Below, piece by piece: positions 47,829 through 60,080 of a stretch of DNA of 64,000 nt. The DNA is from Epiperipatus broadwayi. Lineage: Eukaryota; Onychophora; Udeonychophora; Euonychophora; Peripatidae. How positions within the stretch are numbered: the stretch's first letter is position 1; each line of letters starts with the position of its first letter. A program made the position numbers and the translations under genes. The notes below the pieces were generated by a model, which was given only the letters and a program-made list of their open reading frames with translations, was not told the origin of the DNA and searched no databases. The stretch is from contig JAQFVV010000549.1 in NCBI GenBank assembly GCA_028023455.1, positions 1 through 64,000 on the forward strand, read 5' to 3'.

Positions 47829-50800
47829 AGAAGAAATACTGTTAGCCCAGGGGAAAATTAAACCCTGCAACATTCATAAAGTTTTACAAATTAATTTAAA
47901 AGTAATTCAGGGAAGAGAATTTGGCTTAGAAAAGGTTAACCTGATTGAATGAACTCAATGGATTGTGAACACTCTTCTGAACTGAACTCACTGATAGATT
48001 GTGATGTCAACTGCTGATTGATGAAAATCCAGACTATTTATATGATGACCTGTTGTCACTTTTGCAATTGGTTTTTATGTCCACCAACTATATTTGTTGT
48101 TGAAATTCCTCCACTGTTTTTGAATACATTACTTAGATAGACTTTTGATTACGTGTTTTTGTTTGGTAGACATTGCAAATTTGTTGTTTTGTGGATTTTT
48201 AATTCATAGCCGTTGCAAATTCTGTTTATATTATTTATGAGTGTATACAATATTTAAATCTTTGAGAGAATTCCAATCACAAGCTTTCATTTGTTTTTTT
48301 TTTTAATATTTTTAACATGCACACATTTATCACTTGTTATTTATGCACATGTATATTTTAAAATCAATTCGTTATTTAGTTTTTTTTTAATTACTTTCCT
48401 TTTTTTCTTTCTTTAACAATTTAAATGAAAAGAGAGATATTTTTGATTTTATGTAAAAGATTCATTTAAACCTCTATAGTTTCACTCAATCAGTTCTCAG
48501 TCAGTCTTTTCATGAATTTGTTAAGAAAGGCCATACAGCACTAACAGCCGCTGGAATCATATGACTTTTCTCCTAGCCTGAGTCCGATGAAACAGCAATT
48601 TTCCGAGTAAAAGTGATGCCTGCTTAACAACTTGAAAAATCACCAGGAATGTTTAACTGTCTTAAAGAATAATGCCATGGAATACTAAGCATTTAAACCT
48701 CCACAAAAACCTCAAATCCAACCGGTTGGAAAGATTTTCATGTGAAGCAACAAACAGCAAGAAGTATCCACATTCTAAAATCCTAGGTGATAAATAACAG
48801 TTTCTTATTTCCATTTTTGTAGCCATTTCAATAATTTAAAGCCTCCCAGAGTCAATTAATAATGAACTCTGTAGTATGCATAAAGAACTATTGGTGTCCA
48901 TGTTTTTAAATGTCAAATATTATTTAATGCTTTGTTATATGATATTCTAGGGTATGAATTAAGAATGTGTGTGGTCATCATATGTAATTATCATTGTCTA
49001 ATTTAATTAAGTTTCTATAAAAGTAATTAAAATTAGGATAATAAGTAATTATTTAAAAATAAATTATCTTTAAAATTTAATATTTGTTGGTCAATTCTTT
49101 ACCACTAATTAAAGCAATAATGTGTTAGATTATTCTTTTGATTGAGTTAGTCATGGAATATTTTGAGCACTGGATTATGGGCCTACTGTCCAGAGCATGT
49201 TAGTTACCCTGTGTAATTAGCTGGTATCAGAGGTTTATCTCAAAACAAATAAAGTCTGGAAATGTGATTGCAATATGCGTTGCATAGCTTGGTCTGACTG
49301 TGGGTATCATTGATGGTATTCTCCCCTCTACTTGAAGGGCTGGTCCGTTCATGTAACATTTGCGATATAAAAGAATAAATAAGGTTTAAACCAGTTAAAC
49401 CTAGCAAATGGAGTACTCCAGAAACGCACCCAGTACAATATAGATATATGAGACCATTAATAGAAGTGGGATTTCACATCTATTGCTAAACGATGATTGT
49501 CTTGAGAACAGTTTGAAATTCTTGATTGTTATCTATATCAGGATTGTTTAAGTATTGACTGTTTTTTAATGGTTATATATATATAGTCTTGTTGAGTGAT
49601 TGATTTGCACATATATAAGAATGAATTTTACAAAATATTATATAGAATTGATAGAATTTATAAAAGATTTTGAATGAAAATAAATAGAAATAAACTAATT
49701 TTTGAAAATAGATGATGGTATTAAACGTTAAAAGTAAGTAATACTCAGGAAGTTCCATAGAAAATTAATAATTTGTATATTTAAGAAGTTGAATAATTAA
49801 TGATGAAAGTAATAATAATAATAAATTAGAATAAGAACTACATTTCTATAATATAATGAAATTAGATTTCCAAAAAAAAAAAAAAAAAATTAAATGTTTT
49901 GTTACAAAATATTTATATAGAATACAGAAATACAAATAATTAAAAAATAAGAAAATAAAATTTATAGATTTTGGAGATGTAGATTTGAAACAGAGCAAAA
50001 AAATAAGTAGGAAGGATAAGATTGCAATGTAGAAAAGTTGAAAAAATAAATGAAAAAATATTATTTATAGTAAAAATTATGAAAAACAAGAGGAATTGAA
50101 TTGACTACATTTTTCAAGGCAAAGAATTTATAAAAATTATATTGAGAAGTCTATTAAGGATAAAAGAATTATAGATAAAAGGAGTTATTGTGAATAGTTG
50201 AGAAATAAAGCCAAAATACTAAGTCTTTGAAAAAAAAGTTTGGATTATTTTTTAAATAAAAGAAATTTTAAAATGGTTTATTACTTGGGAGTTCATAAGC
50301 AATTTGAACACTGTGATTAACAAATTGATATCATTATTTGGGACCTTAAGATTTAGAGTCTACTCAATAACTGCATTAAACCAATAAGGTAATGATTTTT
50401 TGAACCAGTTTTGTTTTTTTCTACTTCATTTCTCCGCCTATGATAGGATTGATTAAATAAATAATAAAATAACGTTACTGTTCAGGTGTTTGTAAGAATT
50501 TTAAGTGCAAGTAACAGAGCTGGGCACAATCGATTGATTTTAAGCTCTAAAATCTTCTACACTACTACTTTACTAAACCATACAGGACTTGAGTAATCTG
50601 GGGTCATGTGATATTTTGAAGGGGAAGGCTTTTATTCAAACTAACATTTCTAGCTTTATTTTGTATATATATTGAAATTACAATTTTATAAGTCTGTAGC
50701 ATAATATATATTTTCATGCTTATATCCATATACTTTTAGCTTTTTATTAATTGTGAATGTTTTTATAACTTGTTTTTATTTTTAAAATATATTTATTTAC

Positions 50801-52267
50801 TATTAAGTTATTTATAAATATGATTATTTATTAATATATTTTTTGTTTCAACAATACTTAAAATGTAATTGAAAAATGATTCTTTGTTTTGTATTTATTA
50901 AACTTATTTATATAATATGGCATTTCTAATTATTGATTACTCTAGCTTGCTGTGTGTGGCAATACGTATAGTGAGTTTTACCTATTTTCACTTATAATAT
51001 AAATTCCGTTAATTTCCGTAATGTACTATTTCACATTATTCCTCATGCTTCATGAATTTTACATTAGTTTATTGTCTACTAAGAAAATTACTTTCTGTTT
51101 TAATAAAAATAATCTCTTTTATTTTTCTGCAATTAATTTTTATTATTTAATGTTTTTTTTTAAAGAAACTTAAAGCTTACCGTAGTTTATTTATTTACTA
51201 AATTTATACAAACATTGCATATTTACATTATATTTCATTTTTAAATAAAATTCTAGACGATATTTTAAAATTGATTATGTTGGATAAAGTTATACTTTTG
51301 TAAAAGAAAATATGTTAGTTTATGTGAATAAAATAATATAGATATGAATACATTTAAGTAATAGTTTAAAATCACACCACATACTTAAAAATAAAATAAT
51401 TAATTGTACGTTTGCTATGAAAATTAAAATTTAAAATGCCCAATTAAGCAGTTAAAATCAATTTTTTAAAATCTAAAGCATATTTTTATTATTCTTTTTT
51501 AAATTAATAATTTAGAAAAGTAACTAAATTAATTTTGGTTATATGTTTTTAATCACATTCTGTAATTTCGGGGGAGTATGCTTTTAATTTTACATGTAGT
51601 TTATTAAAATATTTGTCATATACTGTATATATATGAAGGATTAGGATTATTTAAAACTAAGATATGTGAAAAAATAATAACAGACCCAGCATTAATAAAA
51701 ATATTATAAGAAAAAAAAAAGTTTGAGAACGTTTGATTCAAAATAATGTCTGAATCTCAGCATGTAATTTTTTGGGAATGTCACAATAGAGGGTGTAGAC
51801 TATTGTAATCATTATACATATTTATTAAAATCCAAAGTTAAGTTTCTGCTTATGCTCTATGATATTGTTCTTGCATAGTGATTGACCTGGTAAATATGAG
51901 ATTCTAAATGGATGTCTATAAATTACAGTCACGTTTAATGAAATTTATTGTGTTTTTAATTATTCAATTGATAAAGTATGATGAAAGTTTTATTAAATAA
52001 TTACAAAAAAAGTAATGAAATATGGAAGTCAAATTGAATAATATAAAATTTAATACTTATATTTTTTTACAAGGCCTTGCATTTATTTGGCTGAATATTT
52101 AAGTAATAGCATAATGAATTAAAAACAATACTTTATACTGTATATTGAAAAAGAGCATTGAAAATATTAAATATAATTCTGCCTTTAAATTATTATATTT
52201 CAGTCTCAAAAATATCTATTTATGTAATAGCATTAATACACTGTACGGATACACACACCTGCATATA
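47829..52267. other. AT-rich gene-free stretch
   Basis: No gene. A slightly GC-richer patch at 48520-48780 was checked for a hammerhead (it has gagtccgatgaaac) and rejected. Poly-A of 18 near 49872-49890. 49600-50230 is notably purine-rich on the plus strand. Nothing else recognised. Confidence 0.55.
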
Positions 52268-52640
52268 TATAATGTAATATAAGGGATTCAAACTCAGACT
52301 TTCACACAACCCTCAACTCTCCATGCCATCTCTTATTGCTGACCCACTTGATCATACACATGCTGAAAAGATAAATAATCACCACTATATATATTTTATG
52401 CTAAACCAGCAATCATCAGTTGGTCCAGATTACTATCTCTGCACATATATACAATCAGTGCTCAGCTTTATATTAAGATAGCCAATCTTCATACTTTAAT
52501 GGATAGGCTTTAAACTACTCCAACCCACAACTCTTCAACCATCCATTTTATTGAAAATCTGATGATGGAATGTTCAAAGCCCACATTAGTGCCAAGGTTA
52601 TCATCCTACCCATGTTGGCCATTAGTCATTCTAACCTCTC
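52268..52640 (-). repeat. Family C monomer, copy C7
   Basis: A single family C unit without an inverted partner. It opens atataagggattcaaactca and runs through the same hammerhead, the tttaatggataggctt block and the ctgatgatggaatg block found in the 34-36.5 kb copies. The ribozyme (52375-52432, minus) has an intact CTGATGA and stem II TGCT/AGCA, but GAAA is changed to AAAA (G12 lost), so it is probably inactive. Confidence 0.85.
52375..52432 (-). pseudogene. Hammerhead ribozyme motif, family C copy C7 (G12 changed)
   Basis: Same layout as 36384-36442: core CTGATGA, stem II TGCT/AGCA with a GGTTT loop, then TAAAAT where GAAAT is expected, an ATA/TAT helix III and an ATA triplet followed by GTGGT for TTGGT. 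Loss of G12 should abolish cleavage. Confidence 0.6.
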
Positions 52641-54194
52641 ATATTGTACTGGAGAATAATTCATTTACATATATATGTGAGAGATGGGCATTGTTGTAAT
52701 TGATTGTATGCAGAATTAGAATTACAAATAAATTTATAACAAAATAATAAACCAATTTCTGAAAATTGAATTTCTATAATTATTATGATTTTTTTTGTAT
52801 TGTCCTTATGATCAATTACCTATGTGATGTTATATATTAGGATGATTTTTATCTCATTCAATCGTTAAGATTAGTTTAATATAAAGAATCTATTGTAATT
52901 AATGATTATATACACCAGAATATTCAGTAAATGTTAAAGTAAATAAATGGTTGATAATAATTTAATGATTCATTTTTTGTGAATTTACATAATGTTTGAG
53001 TACCATGGAACAACAATTCATAGAAAACCTTTATAGACTGTCACTCTATCACTGCAATGAACCATTCAGCATAATTCTTGATTTGATGAATTATATGTGA
53101 AAATATATTTACATGAAGTTGAATATACATCTTTCAAGACAAAGATATATATATAAAGAATGCAGCAGAAGATAACATATATGAATATAAACCAAGTCTA
53201 CTAGCTGAAACAAATCTTGTGATTTATGTAAACATTATATTATGCAAACTTACTTATTCAAAGACAACAATACGTTTTTCATTTTTTTTTATTCATTGTT
53301 CTAATATTCCGTTTATTATTTTTGGTAATACCTTTAAAATTTAAAAGCTTTGGAATAAGGTTATCTGGTTTCATGTGCCCAATTCTAGAAAACAAATACA
53401 TGGTTGTGACACATTCCTTTTATGTTTTTATTATTTCTAGTTTTACTTATTTATTTTTAAAAAAATACCAGTTAATTTTGTTTTGAATCATTATAAAAAT
53501 GAACCTGTCTAGTTCTTACAGATTTAATTAGCACAGAATTATTGCTATAAATATATGTATATGTATAGAAAGAATAATAATATTTTTGACACCATAGAAA
53601 ACATTAGATGTTCTGCTCTTCTCTTGCTATCAAATAGACAGTAATTGACTTATTCTAAGCACAAGAAATGAGCGAAACTTGCATGTTTATTGATAATATA
53701 AATTCAAAATAATTGAAATTACTTTGCATCAATCTAATGCAGGAGTATTGCTCTTCCTCCATCAGTGATCTGGGCATTATTTTACTTGTGTAATTTATCA
53801 CTAGTGCTCTCTCTATATATATTTATATTACAACAATCAACTTTATATGTGATTACTTTTAGCATGCATCTGTTAATAATAATAATTTTTAATATATATA
53901 TAAATGATTGCTAATATTTTTATTAGGTTAAAAATTATTAGACATAGATTTTAATTTTTAATAAAATCCACATATATTTATAATATCTTTTATACAAGCA
54001 TACAAAATAATCTCAATTTTTTAACATTCTACCATTTTCCCCATATACTTTAAGCAAGTACTCTACAGCTATGAGTATGAAGCCATGGAGCTTTGAAAGT
54101 GCTAAGCTTTAAATAAATTATTAATAAATATAACTTATGAAAACCAGAAGCACTAATCCATATAATCAAATGTTAAAATTATCAATGATTTGTA
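52641..54194. other. AT-rich DNA
   Basis: No gene, RNA or repeat recognised in this stretch. Confidence 0.55.
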
Positions 54195-55010
54195 CAGTTC
54201 AGCATTCAAATAGAAAAAAATGTTTAATATAGAATGTGTGGTTGAATAATCAAGCAACACTTGAAATCAAATGTTCAGATAGTCTAAAACAATACACTAT
54301 AGTAGAAAAAATTATTTTTCACAAGTCAAATCTCAGGTCTAAAATGCAAGCACAAAACTGCAGTGAATTTTAACAAATGAATGAGCCATCCAAATCTGGT
54401 AAAAACATTTTAAGAGACATAGTCAGTGATCCAACATCAAATGCATGGATAAAAGATAAAGCAACACTTGAAATAAATGATCAGATACAGTGAAAAAAAA
54501 TTTACTATTGTGGAAAAATTCTTTCTTTAAAAGTAAAATCTCAGGTTTAAAAAGCAAGCATTAAAGTCTAAATGAATAATGTTACTATTGCTAACAAATA
54601 AATAAGCTATCCAGTCCTGGTAACGATCCCCAGAGCACTTTCTTCCCAGCTCCAACCGATATAAAAACTAGGATTCAGACCCCCAGGGATCCTCCCAACA
54701 ATCAGACACTCTCACTCAGTCAACAACGCCGCCCTGAATCAAAATCTTCCTGAAAATTAAGTCTTTCAATAGAAATCTCTAGAAATTTACATGGCTGTCA
54801 GTTACTTTTAACAACGCTCCAAAAAAAAGTTTTAATCACTCTTGTTGTCTATTTGGGCCATAATTCTTATATAAAAAGGAACTTAAAATGTTACTCTGGT
54901 CAATTGGAAACTTTTTTAGAGAAAAAAATTATCTAAAATATAATTTAGGTAACTAAAACGGGGAGCCAGTAACAGAGTAAATTGAAGTCCCTGGCTCCAT
55001 CTAGTCTTAT
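54195..55010 (+). promoter_or_regulatory. LTR- or promoter-like block with tandem upstream repeats and TATA box
   Basis: Two diverged tandem units of about 220-230 bp (about 54195-54425 and 54440-54640) share aagcaacacttgaaat, aatctcaggt and aaaagcaagca-like text. They lead into a GC-rich 170-bp stretch with TATAAAA at 54660-54666 and initiator-like tcactcagtc about 50 bp further on. A perfect 8-bp inverted pair ggagccag...ctggctcc lies at 54962-55001. Enhancer-like tandem repeats before a TATA box fit a retroelement LTR or a gene promoter. No ends or coding region were found, so it stays open. Confidence 0.35.
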
Positions 55011-55320
55011 GTGTGTATATTGTAGCCTTTCTATTTTGCTACATAATTATATAAATATGTAATACACACAATTTTATAAAAAAAAAAATTTTTTATATAA
55101 TAGTTGTTTATAATATAATATTTTTGTATTTAAAGTAGCTTAAAATGTAATATATGTCTCATGTAAAGCTAATCTAAATTATTTTAAAGTAATATATTAC
55201 TAATAAAGTTAAGATATAGAAAACTATTTATAATTTAATAAAAGTAATATTATTATTGTTGTGTAGTATACTTCTAAAATAATAATCTTAGTAATAAAAA
55301 ATCAACATTATAATTATTTT
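55011..55320. other. AT-rich spacer
   Basis: Nothing recognised. Confidence 0.5.
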
Positions 55321-55488
55321 AAGCCAATAAGCATCACATGATCACCATTTCTTATGCTTGCTTATGACTGTTATTAAAACAGGCAAAACTCTCTATACAT
55401 ATTGCTACTCAGTACAAACCAAAGTAATCAATGGGTGCCAGAAGGTTTGTGCATAAAATCCCCATTTAGTGCCTACTCATCCAATATT

Positions 55489-55541
55489 CCCAGACTAGTT
55501 TTTTTTTTGGATGTGGCCTTCATCAGCAAGGAGCTTTGGAT
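55489..55541 (-). pseudogene. Hammerhead ribozyme motif, family B copy B2 (GAAA lost)
   Basis: Minus strand: ATCCAA/TTGGAT outer helix I, CTGATGA core (complement of 55520-55526) and GGCC start of stem II kept. The second stem II strand and GAAA are replaced by an A run (nine A) before CTAGTC. Not functional. Confidence 0.55.
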
Positions 55542-55935
55542 CTGAGAGCACTGACCTAGATCTTAGGATCTAATGCAACCCTCCAGCAGCCACCTTTTAT
55601 CTCTACATAACTACAAAACTATGAGTCTTAAATTGAAACACTATAATATTCTCAATCCAAGCTCATTAACTTATATAGTCATATAGGTCTAAACTCAGTT
55701 CAGAACCCATAAAGTTTGGTGCCTTTGGTTCTTTAATAACCATAGCCACTCCTATACTATTAGGAAGGATTGGTTTTAAGCCAATAAACATCACATGATC
55801 ACCATTTCTTATGCTTGCTTATGACTGTTATTAAAACAGACAAAACTCTCTATACATATTGTCACTCAGTGCAAGCCAGAGTAATCAATGGATTCCAGAA
55901 GGCTTGTGGATAAAATCCCCATCTAGTGCTTACTC

Positions 55936-55994
55936 ATCCAATATCCCCAGACTAGTTTCTGGATTGTGGCCTTCATCAGGGAGGTGCCTTGGAT
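55936..55994 (-). ncRNA. Type I hammerhead ribozyme motif, family B copy B3 (intact core)
   Basis: Minus strand: outer helix I ATCCAA/TTGGAT (55994-55989 with 55941-55936), inner helix I CCTC/GGGG, core CTGATGA (complement of 55973-55979), stem II GG..CC with loop CCACAAT and an A.A closing mismatch, GAAAC (complement of 55955-55959), the 2-nt loop TA, and GTC (complement of 55950-55952). Predicted cut between 55950 and 55949. All core bases conserved, but the 1.1/2.1 pair is C-T and stem II is only two pairs, so activity is uncertain. Confidence 0.6.
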
Positions 55995-56350
55995 CTGAGA
56001 GCACTGCACCTAGATCTTGGGAAGCAATGCAACCATCCAGCAGCCACCTTTTATCTTTACTTAACAGTTATAAGCAAGCATAAGAAATGGTGGTCATGTG
56101 ATGTTTATTGGCTTAAAGCCAATCATGTCTAATAGGATATTGTTGGCTATGGTTATTAAAGAACCAAAGACACTAAAATGTATGGATACTGACCTGAGTT
56201 CTGATCTATATGACTATATAAGCTAATGATCTTGGATTGAAAATGTTATAGTGTTTTCAATTTAAGACTCGGTTTTTTAGTTCAGTAGAGATAAATGGTG
56301 GCTGCTGGAGGGTTGCATTAGATCCTAAGATCTAGGCGCAGTGCTCTCAG

Positions 56351-56409
56351 ATCCAAGGCTTTTTACTGATGAAGACCACAGGCCAAGAAACTAGTCTGGG
56401 GATATTGGG
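56351..56409 (+). ncRNA. Type I hammerhead ribozyme motif, family B copy B4 (intact core)
   Basis: ATCCAA 56351-56356 pairs with TTGG at 56405-56408 (four pairs kept). Core CTGATGA 56366-56372, stem II region 56373-56386 with GGCC/GACC text partly mutated, GAAAC 56387-56391, the 2-nt loop TA, GTC 56394-56396 and the downstream TGGGG strand. The inner 5' strand is degraded (tttta), so helix I is weak, though the core bases are all present. It is the inverted partner of B2/B3. Confidence 0.55.
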
Positions 56410-56512
56410 CACTAGATGGGGATTTTATGCGCAAGCCTTCTGGCATCCACTGATTACTCTGGCTTGCAATGAGGGGTAATAAGTATAGAGAGTTTTGCCT
56501 GTTTTAATTATA

Positions 56513-58839
56513 ATTATTAATAGTAATGTTTAAAAAATTTTATTTTAAATTGTATTAAATAATGATGTAATAATTCTGGTATAAAATGTGTGTTAATTTG
56601 TGTCACATACATTCTTGCTAAAATTAATTGTTTTATTTCCTTGTGCTAAAATTAATTTATTATTTGTACCAATTTTAGATTGCAATTTATTTTATATCTA
56701 TTTTTAAAATGTATCAAAATTGTTTATTATAATTACCTAAATAGTAGTTTTTATATTTTAAATTTAGGTTTAATAAAAAAGTGTGTTATTATTAAAAGTA
56801 TATTTAAAGATAACATTTAAATAAAGTTTAAAATATATTATTTAATAAGATTTATAATTAAATTAGCTTTTTTTAAAAAAGAGAGAGAGAGACAGAAACA
56901 ATTAGTATGTAAATTTTTTAGTGTCTATGATTTAATTGATCAATCAGGTAATGATCTAATATGACTATAAATACAGGTGATGATTGAGAAAATCAGTAAT
57001 TGTGGTTAACTATTAAAATTTTTTTTAATCAATCAAGTAAATTTAAAGAAATAAAACTGTATTCCTTATAGTTGAAATTTCAGTTGAAAATGTCTTTAAA
57101 TTTTATTATTTGACTAGTAATGTGTTAAAAGTAATTTATAAAATTATGACTAATAATTTAAGAAGTGTATTCAAATTGTTTTAATATGATGTAAAACAAG
57201 CAATTATTCTTTGTCAGTACTGCATAAAAAACTAGAAACTATGATGATGCGTGGGGAAAATATGTGTTATTGGACAGAAATGCTGTTAGTCAGGGGGCTA
57301 TGCTGGACTGTTCAATTAGACCAAGGAGCAATGTAAAGGATTCATAAGGAATTTTTTTAATCATATTCATATGTTGTATATTAAAGAATAGTCTTATTTA
57401 GTTTTAATAAGTAACAAAAAAGAGAACAGACTTTCATTTGATAAATATATTAATCTTTTCTATTGGAAATTTATTAAAACTTTTTCAGAATTTTTATTCA
57501 GTTTAAGAAATAAGAATAAATGCTAATTAATTATTTGGTGAAAATGAATTTATTATCTACTAGTTTGTTATGTATAATTCACAAATGTTTTTAATATAAA
57601 AATTATATACTAACCTAAAGGAGAATTGTATAATTGAACAATGTTTATCAAGTATTTTACACATTATAGGAATAATAAATGTGAGCTACTACAACACAAG
57701 CTATATAAATTATAAGTCAACTATAAATTTTGTTTAAAAATATGCTAACCCAGAGAATTTTCTAAATGTATAATGTGATTTTAAAAAAAAAATATTATTG
57801 CAAATAATTGGTGGAAAATGTGTATACGTGAAAGAATTATAAAATTGGATGAACTCACTAGTGATATTGTTAAAATTATTCATAATGCTTTTATGTAAAA
57901 GATTTGGAGATTTGAATTTAAAATTTTTTACAATAAGTCATTAAATGAGAATTGAAGAAGAAACTTTTAAAATGTGATAATTATTAAATTTATTAATAAA
58001 TGCTTATTATTCTTAACTGTTATGAACTTTGCTTCATCAAGAGATAAATTGAATGAACTTTTATTATATAAATACTTTTTATCCTTTATTGGTGAATAAT
58101 ATTTCCATTGGATTTTTCTTTGATGTTGTACATTTGTGCTGCAAGAAAATGTGTAAAAGCATGGTGGAGAGAGAGAGAGAGAAAAGTTTCTTTAGTTAAA
58201 TGAACATCGTTGTTATAATAACAATTGCTTCCTAGGAATTTCAGTTTCAAGAAAATGATGAAACTTTTATTTTTTTCTTAGTTAAGAAATATATGTAGTT
58301 AATTTACTAATTATATGTATCATTAGATTCAAGATATAGTTTAATATTTATATAATAAGTGAATTTTGTATTTAATATTTGGTAGATAAAAAAGGGAAGA
58401 AAATATTTTTCTTTAATGATAATAAATCTATAACTTCAATGGAATTAAGTTAATGACAAAGGATCACTATAATAATCATAGTAATGTGATTAAGGTAAAA
58501 TTTTATTAATGTATTTAAATTTGAATCTTGGTATTTATTTATAAGAGTGATAAATCAAGTAAACTGAATATTATATTTATTCTATATATGCATGTTAGAG
58601 TAATTTATTTTAGAAGTATGAATATAAATGTTATATGCTGAATCTGTTTAGATACCATATAAAAGTATGAATAAAAATGTTATAAGTAGTATCTGTTTAG
58701 ATCCTATATGCATAACAGATCTCTGAATTATTTTACAAGGAATTTAAATGAAAGTATTTATTATCAGTTAAATATCTGAAATCATTTGTTTATGCCATAT
58801 TTAATCTTTTTGATATTTTAATGAATGCTATGTACTGTA
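56513..58839. other. AT-rich DNA with promoter-like module 2
   Basis: Promoter-like module 2 lies at about 56938-56973 (CAAT-like, then TATAAATA) and resembles 13703-13740. A (GA)n run at 56880-56892 and another at 58167-58182. A small GC patch at 57238-57340 has a short frame without family resemblance. No gene. Confidence 0.45.
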
Positions 58840-60080
58840 CTGGTCGATTTTGTATGTTCACATAACAAGATCTAGCATCTAGGCAAAAGTACCTCGAATC
58901 CAATCATGCACAAGATACATAAGTCAGGAACACTCATGAATTCTGCCCTATTTGCTCATTTCCCAGATCTACCAACTTATGAGCAACAATCCCGATGATA
59001 TCGATCTAATTTCATCTCTCACCGCTGGCATCGCACATCAAAGACACAAAAAGACCCTAAATTAAGTTTAATGGTGGGATATTTAGTATGAAACACAATT
59101 TAGGAGTAATTAAAGATCATAATCTATCATATTAACTATATATCAGTGGAGATCATCTAGCCAGTAGAAGCACAACTTATTAATAAAAATATTAACTTAA
59201 ATAAAAGAAACTACAATGATTCAGAAATGTTATAATATATATATTTAAGGTTTATTATTTTAACAAAACGTATGTAAATGTATATCATCATTAATTGATC
59301 ATTGGCCTCATTAGGATGACATAACAGTCGGTCATAGAGAAATAATATTATGTTTGATTGATACATTAAGAATTATATTTAATAGATGACTTTATTGATA
59401 GTTGCGGCTATGCCAATAATATGTACTATAACGATGAATATGATATTTAGTGCTTTTAAGAAATATAATATTAAAGTGCCACTACATCCCCAGAAAGAAC
59501 AAAATAGCATTTAACCAACTTGAAAGTTATTATGATTGAGACATTACATTTGTACAAAATATAGTTATTAATTTGGTTTATAAAATGACAAACATGTGTG
59601 GAATAGCTGAAGGATATATTAATAATAATAAGGTCATCACAATGACACGCATTTTAAATAGTGGACATAGATATCTGTTTAGCAAAAATCACAACATTAT
59701 GCTTATGGATGTTCATGGGTTTACTAGAAATATAACAAAAGGTGGTGCATGCATGGTGGCATATTTTATGTGATCCAGTCATGGATCCGAACATGTGCTT
59801 CATGGAATTCATTTTGAGAAGTATACCGATATAAGTCTGCGATGTTAGCAGAATCTTCAAGGACGAAAAGCGGTCGGCGATGCAATTATTGGGCTGGTTT
59901 TTCCAGAGTGATTCCATATAAAGCATGCATTTGTGCCAAAATAAGTCCCCAGGGGGTTTAAGGCTGGTTCTTGGACTTTGAGAATGATGATGGGGCTCGA
60001 CTTTGTGATATCTCCATAGGAAAGAGAAGCACGAATATATAATATAGGAACAAATGTGCCTATATGCACGCAATGCTTGA
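58840..60080. other. Less AT-rich, CpG-containing region without a recognised gene
   Basis: Two patches, about 58850-59060 and 59780-60010, have more G+C and CpG than the surroundings. In the first, a plus frame ends in MSNNPDDIDLISSLTAGIAH plus a few residues and a stop. In the second, minus-strand frames of 139 and 70 codons overlap (59654-60073 and 59857-60069) and the plus strand also gives partial text. None matches a family I know. These could be a decayed gene or an unidentified transposon. Confidence 0.3.

Larger units (their letters stand above)
55321..56512. repeat. Composite family B locus: two head-to-tail units plus an inverted unit
   Basis: Unit 1 (55321-55777) and unit 2 (55778 to about 56055) open with the same aagccaataarcatcacatg and lie head to tail. 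The inverted unit (about 56055-56512) runs back through the same sequence to agagttttgcctgtttt. The same-strand hammerhead cores are 453 bp apart (55520 and 55973). Inverted arms are joined near 56055-56130 by cataagaaatggt / accatttcttatg text. The layout copies the family C locus at 34038-35246. The 74-residue open frame at 55859-56083 is a repeat artefact. Confidence 0.88.

Noticed and set aside
48570-48625. Hammerhead look-alike (gagtccgatgaaac)
   Set aside because: Pieces of a hammerhead appear out of order; there is no CTGANGA followed by stem II and GAAA, and no helix I.
55859-56083. 74-residue plus-strand open frame resembling the one at 20567-20761
   Set aside because: Similarity is explained by the shared family B repeat and its ribozyme region read antisense; starts and ends differ and stops occur in other copies.
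59654-60073. 139-residue minus-strand open frame as a gene
   Set aside because: Overlaps another minus-strand frame and a plus-strand frame of similar quality, has no recognised domain and no promoter or splice context.
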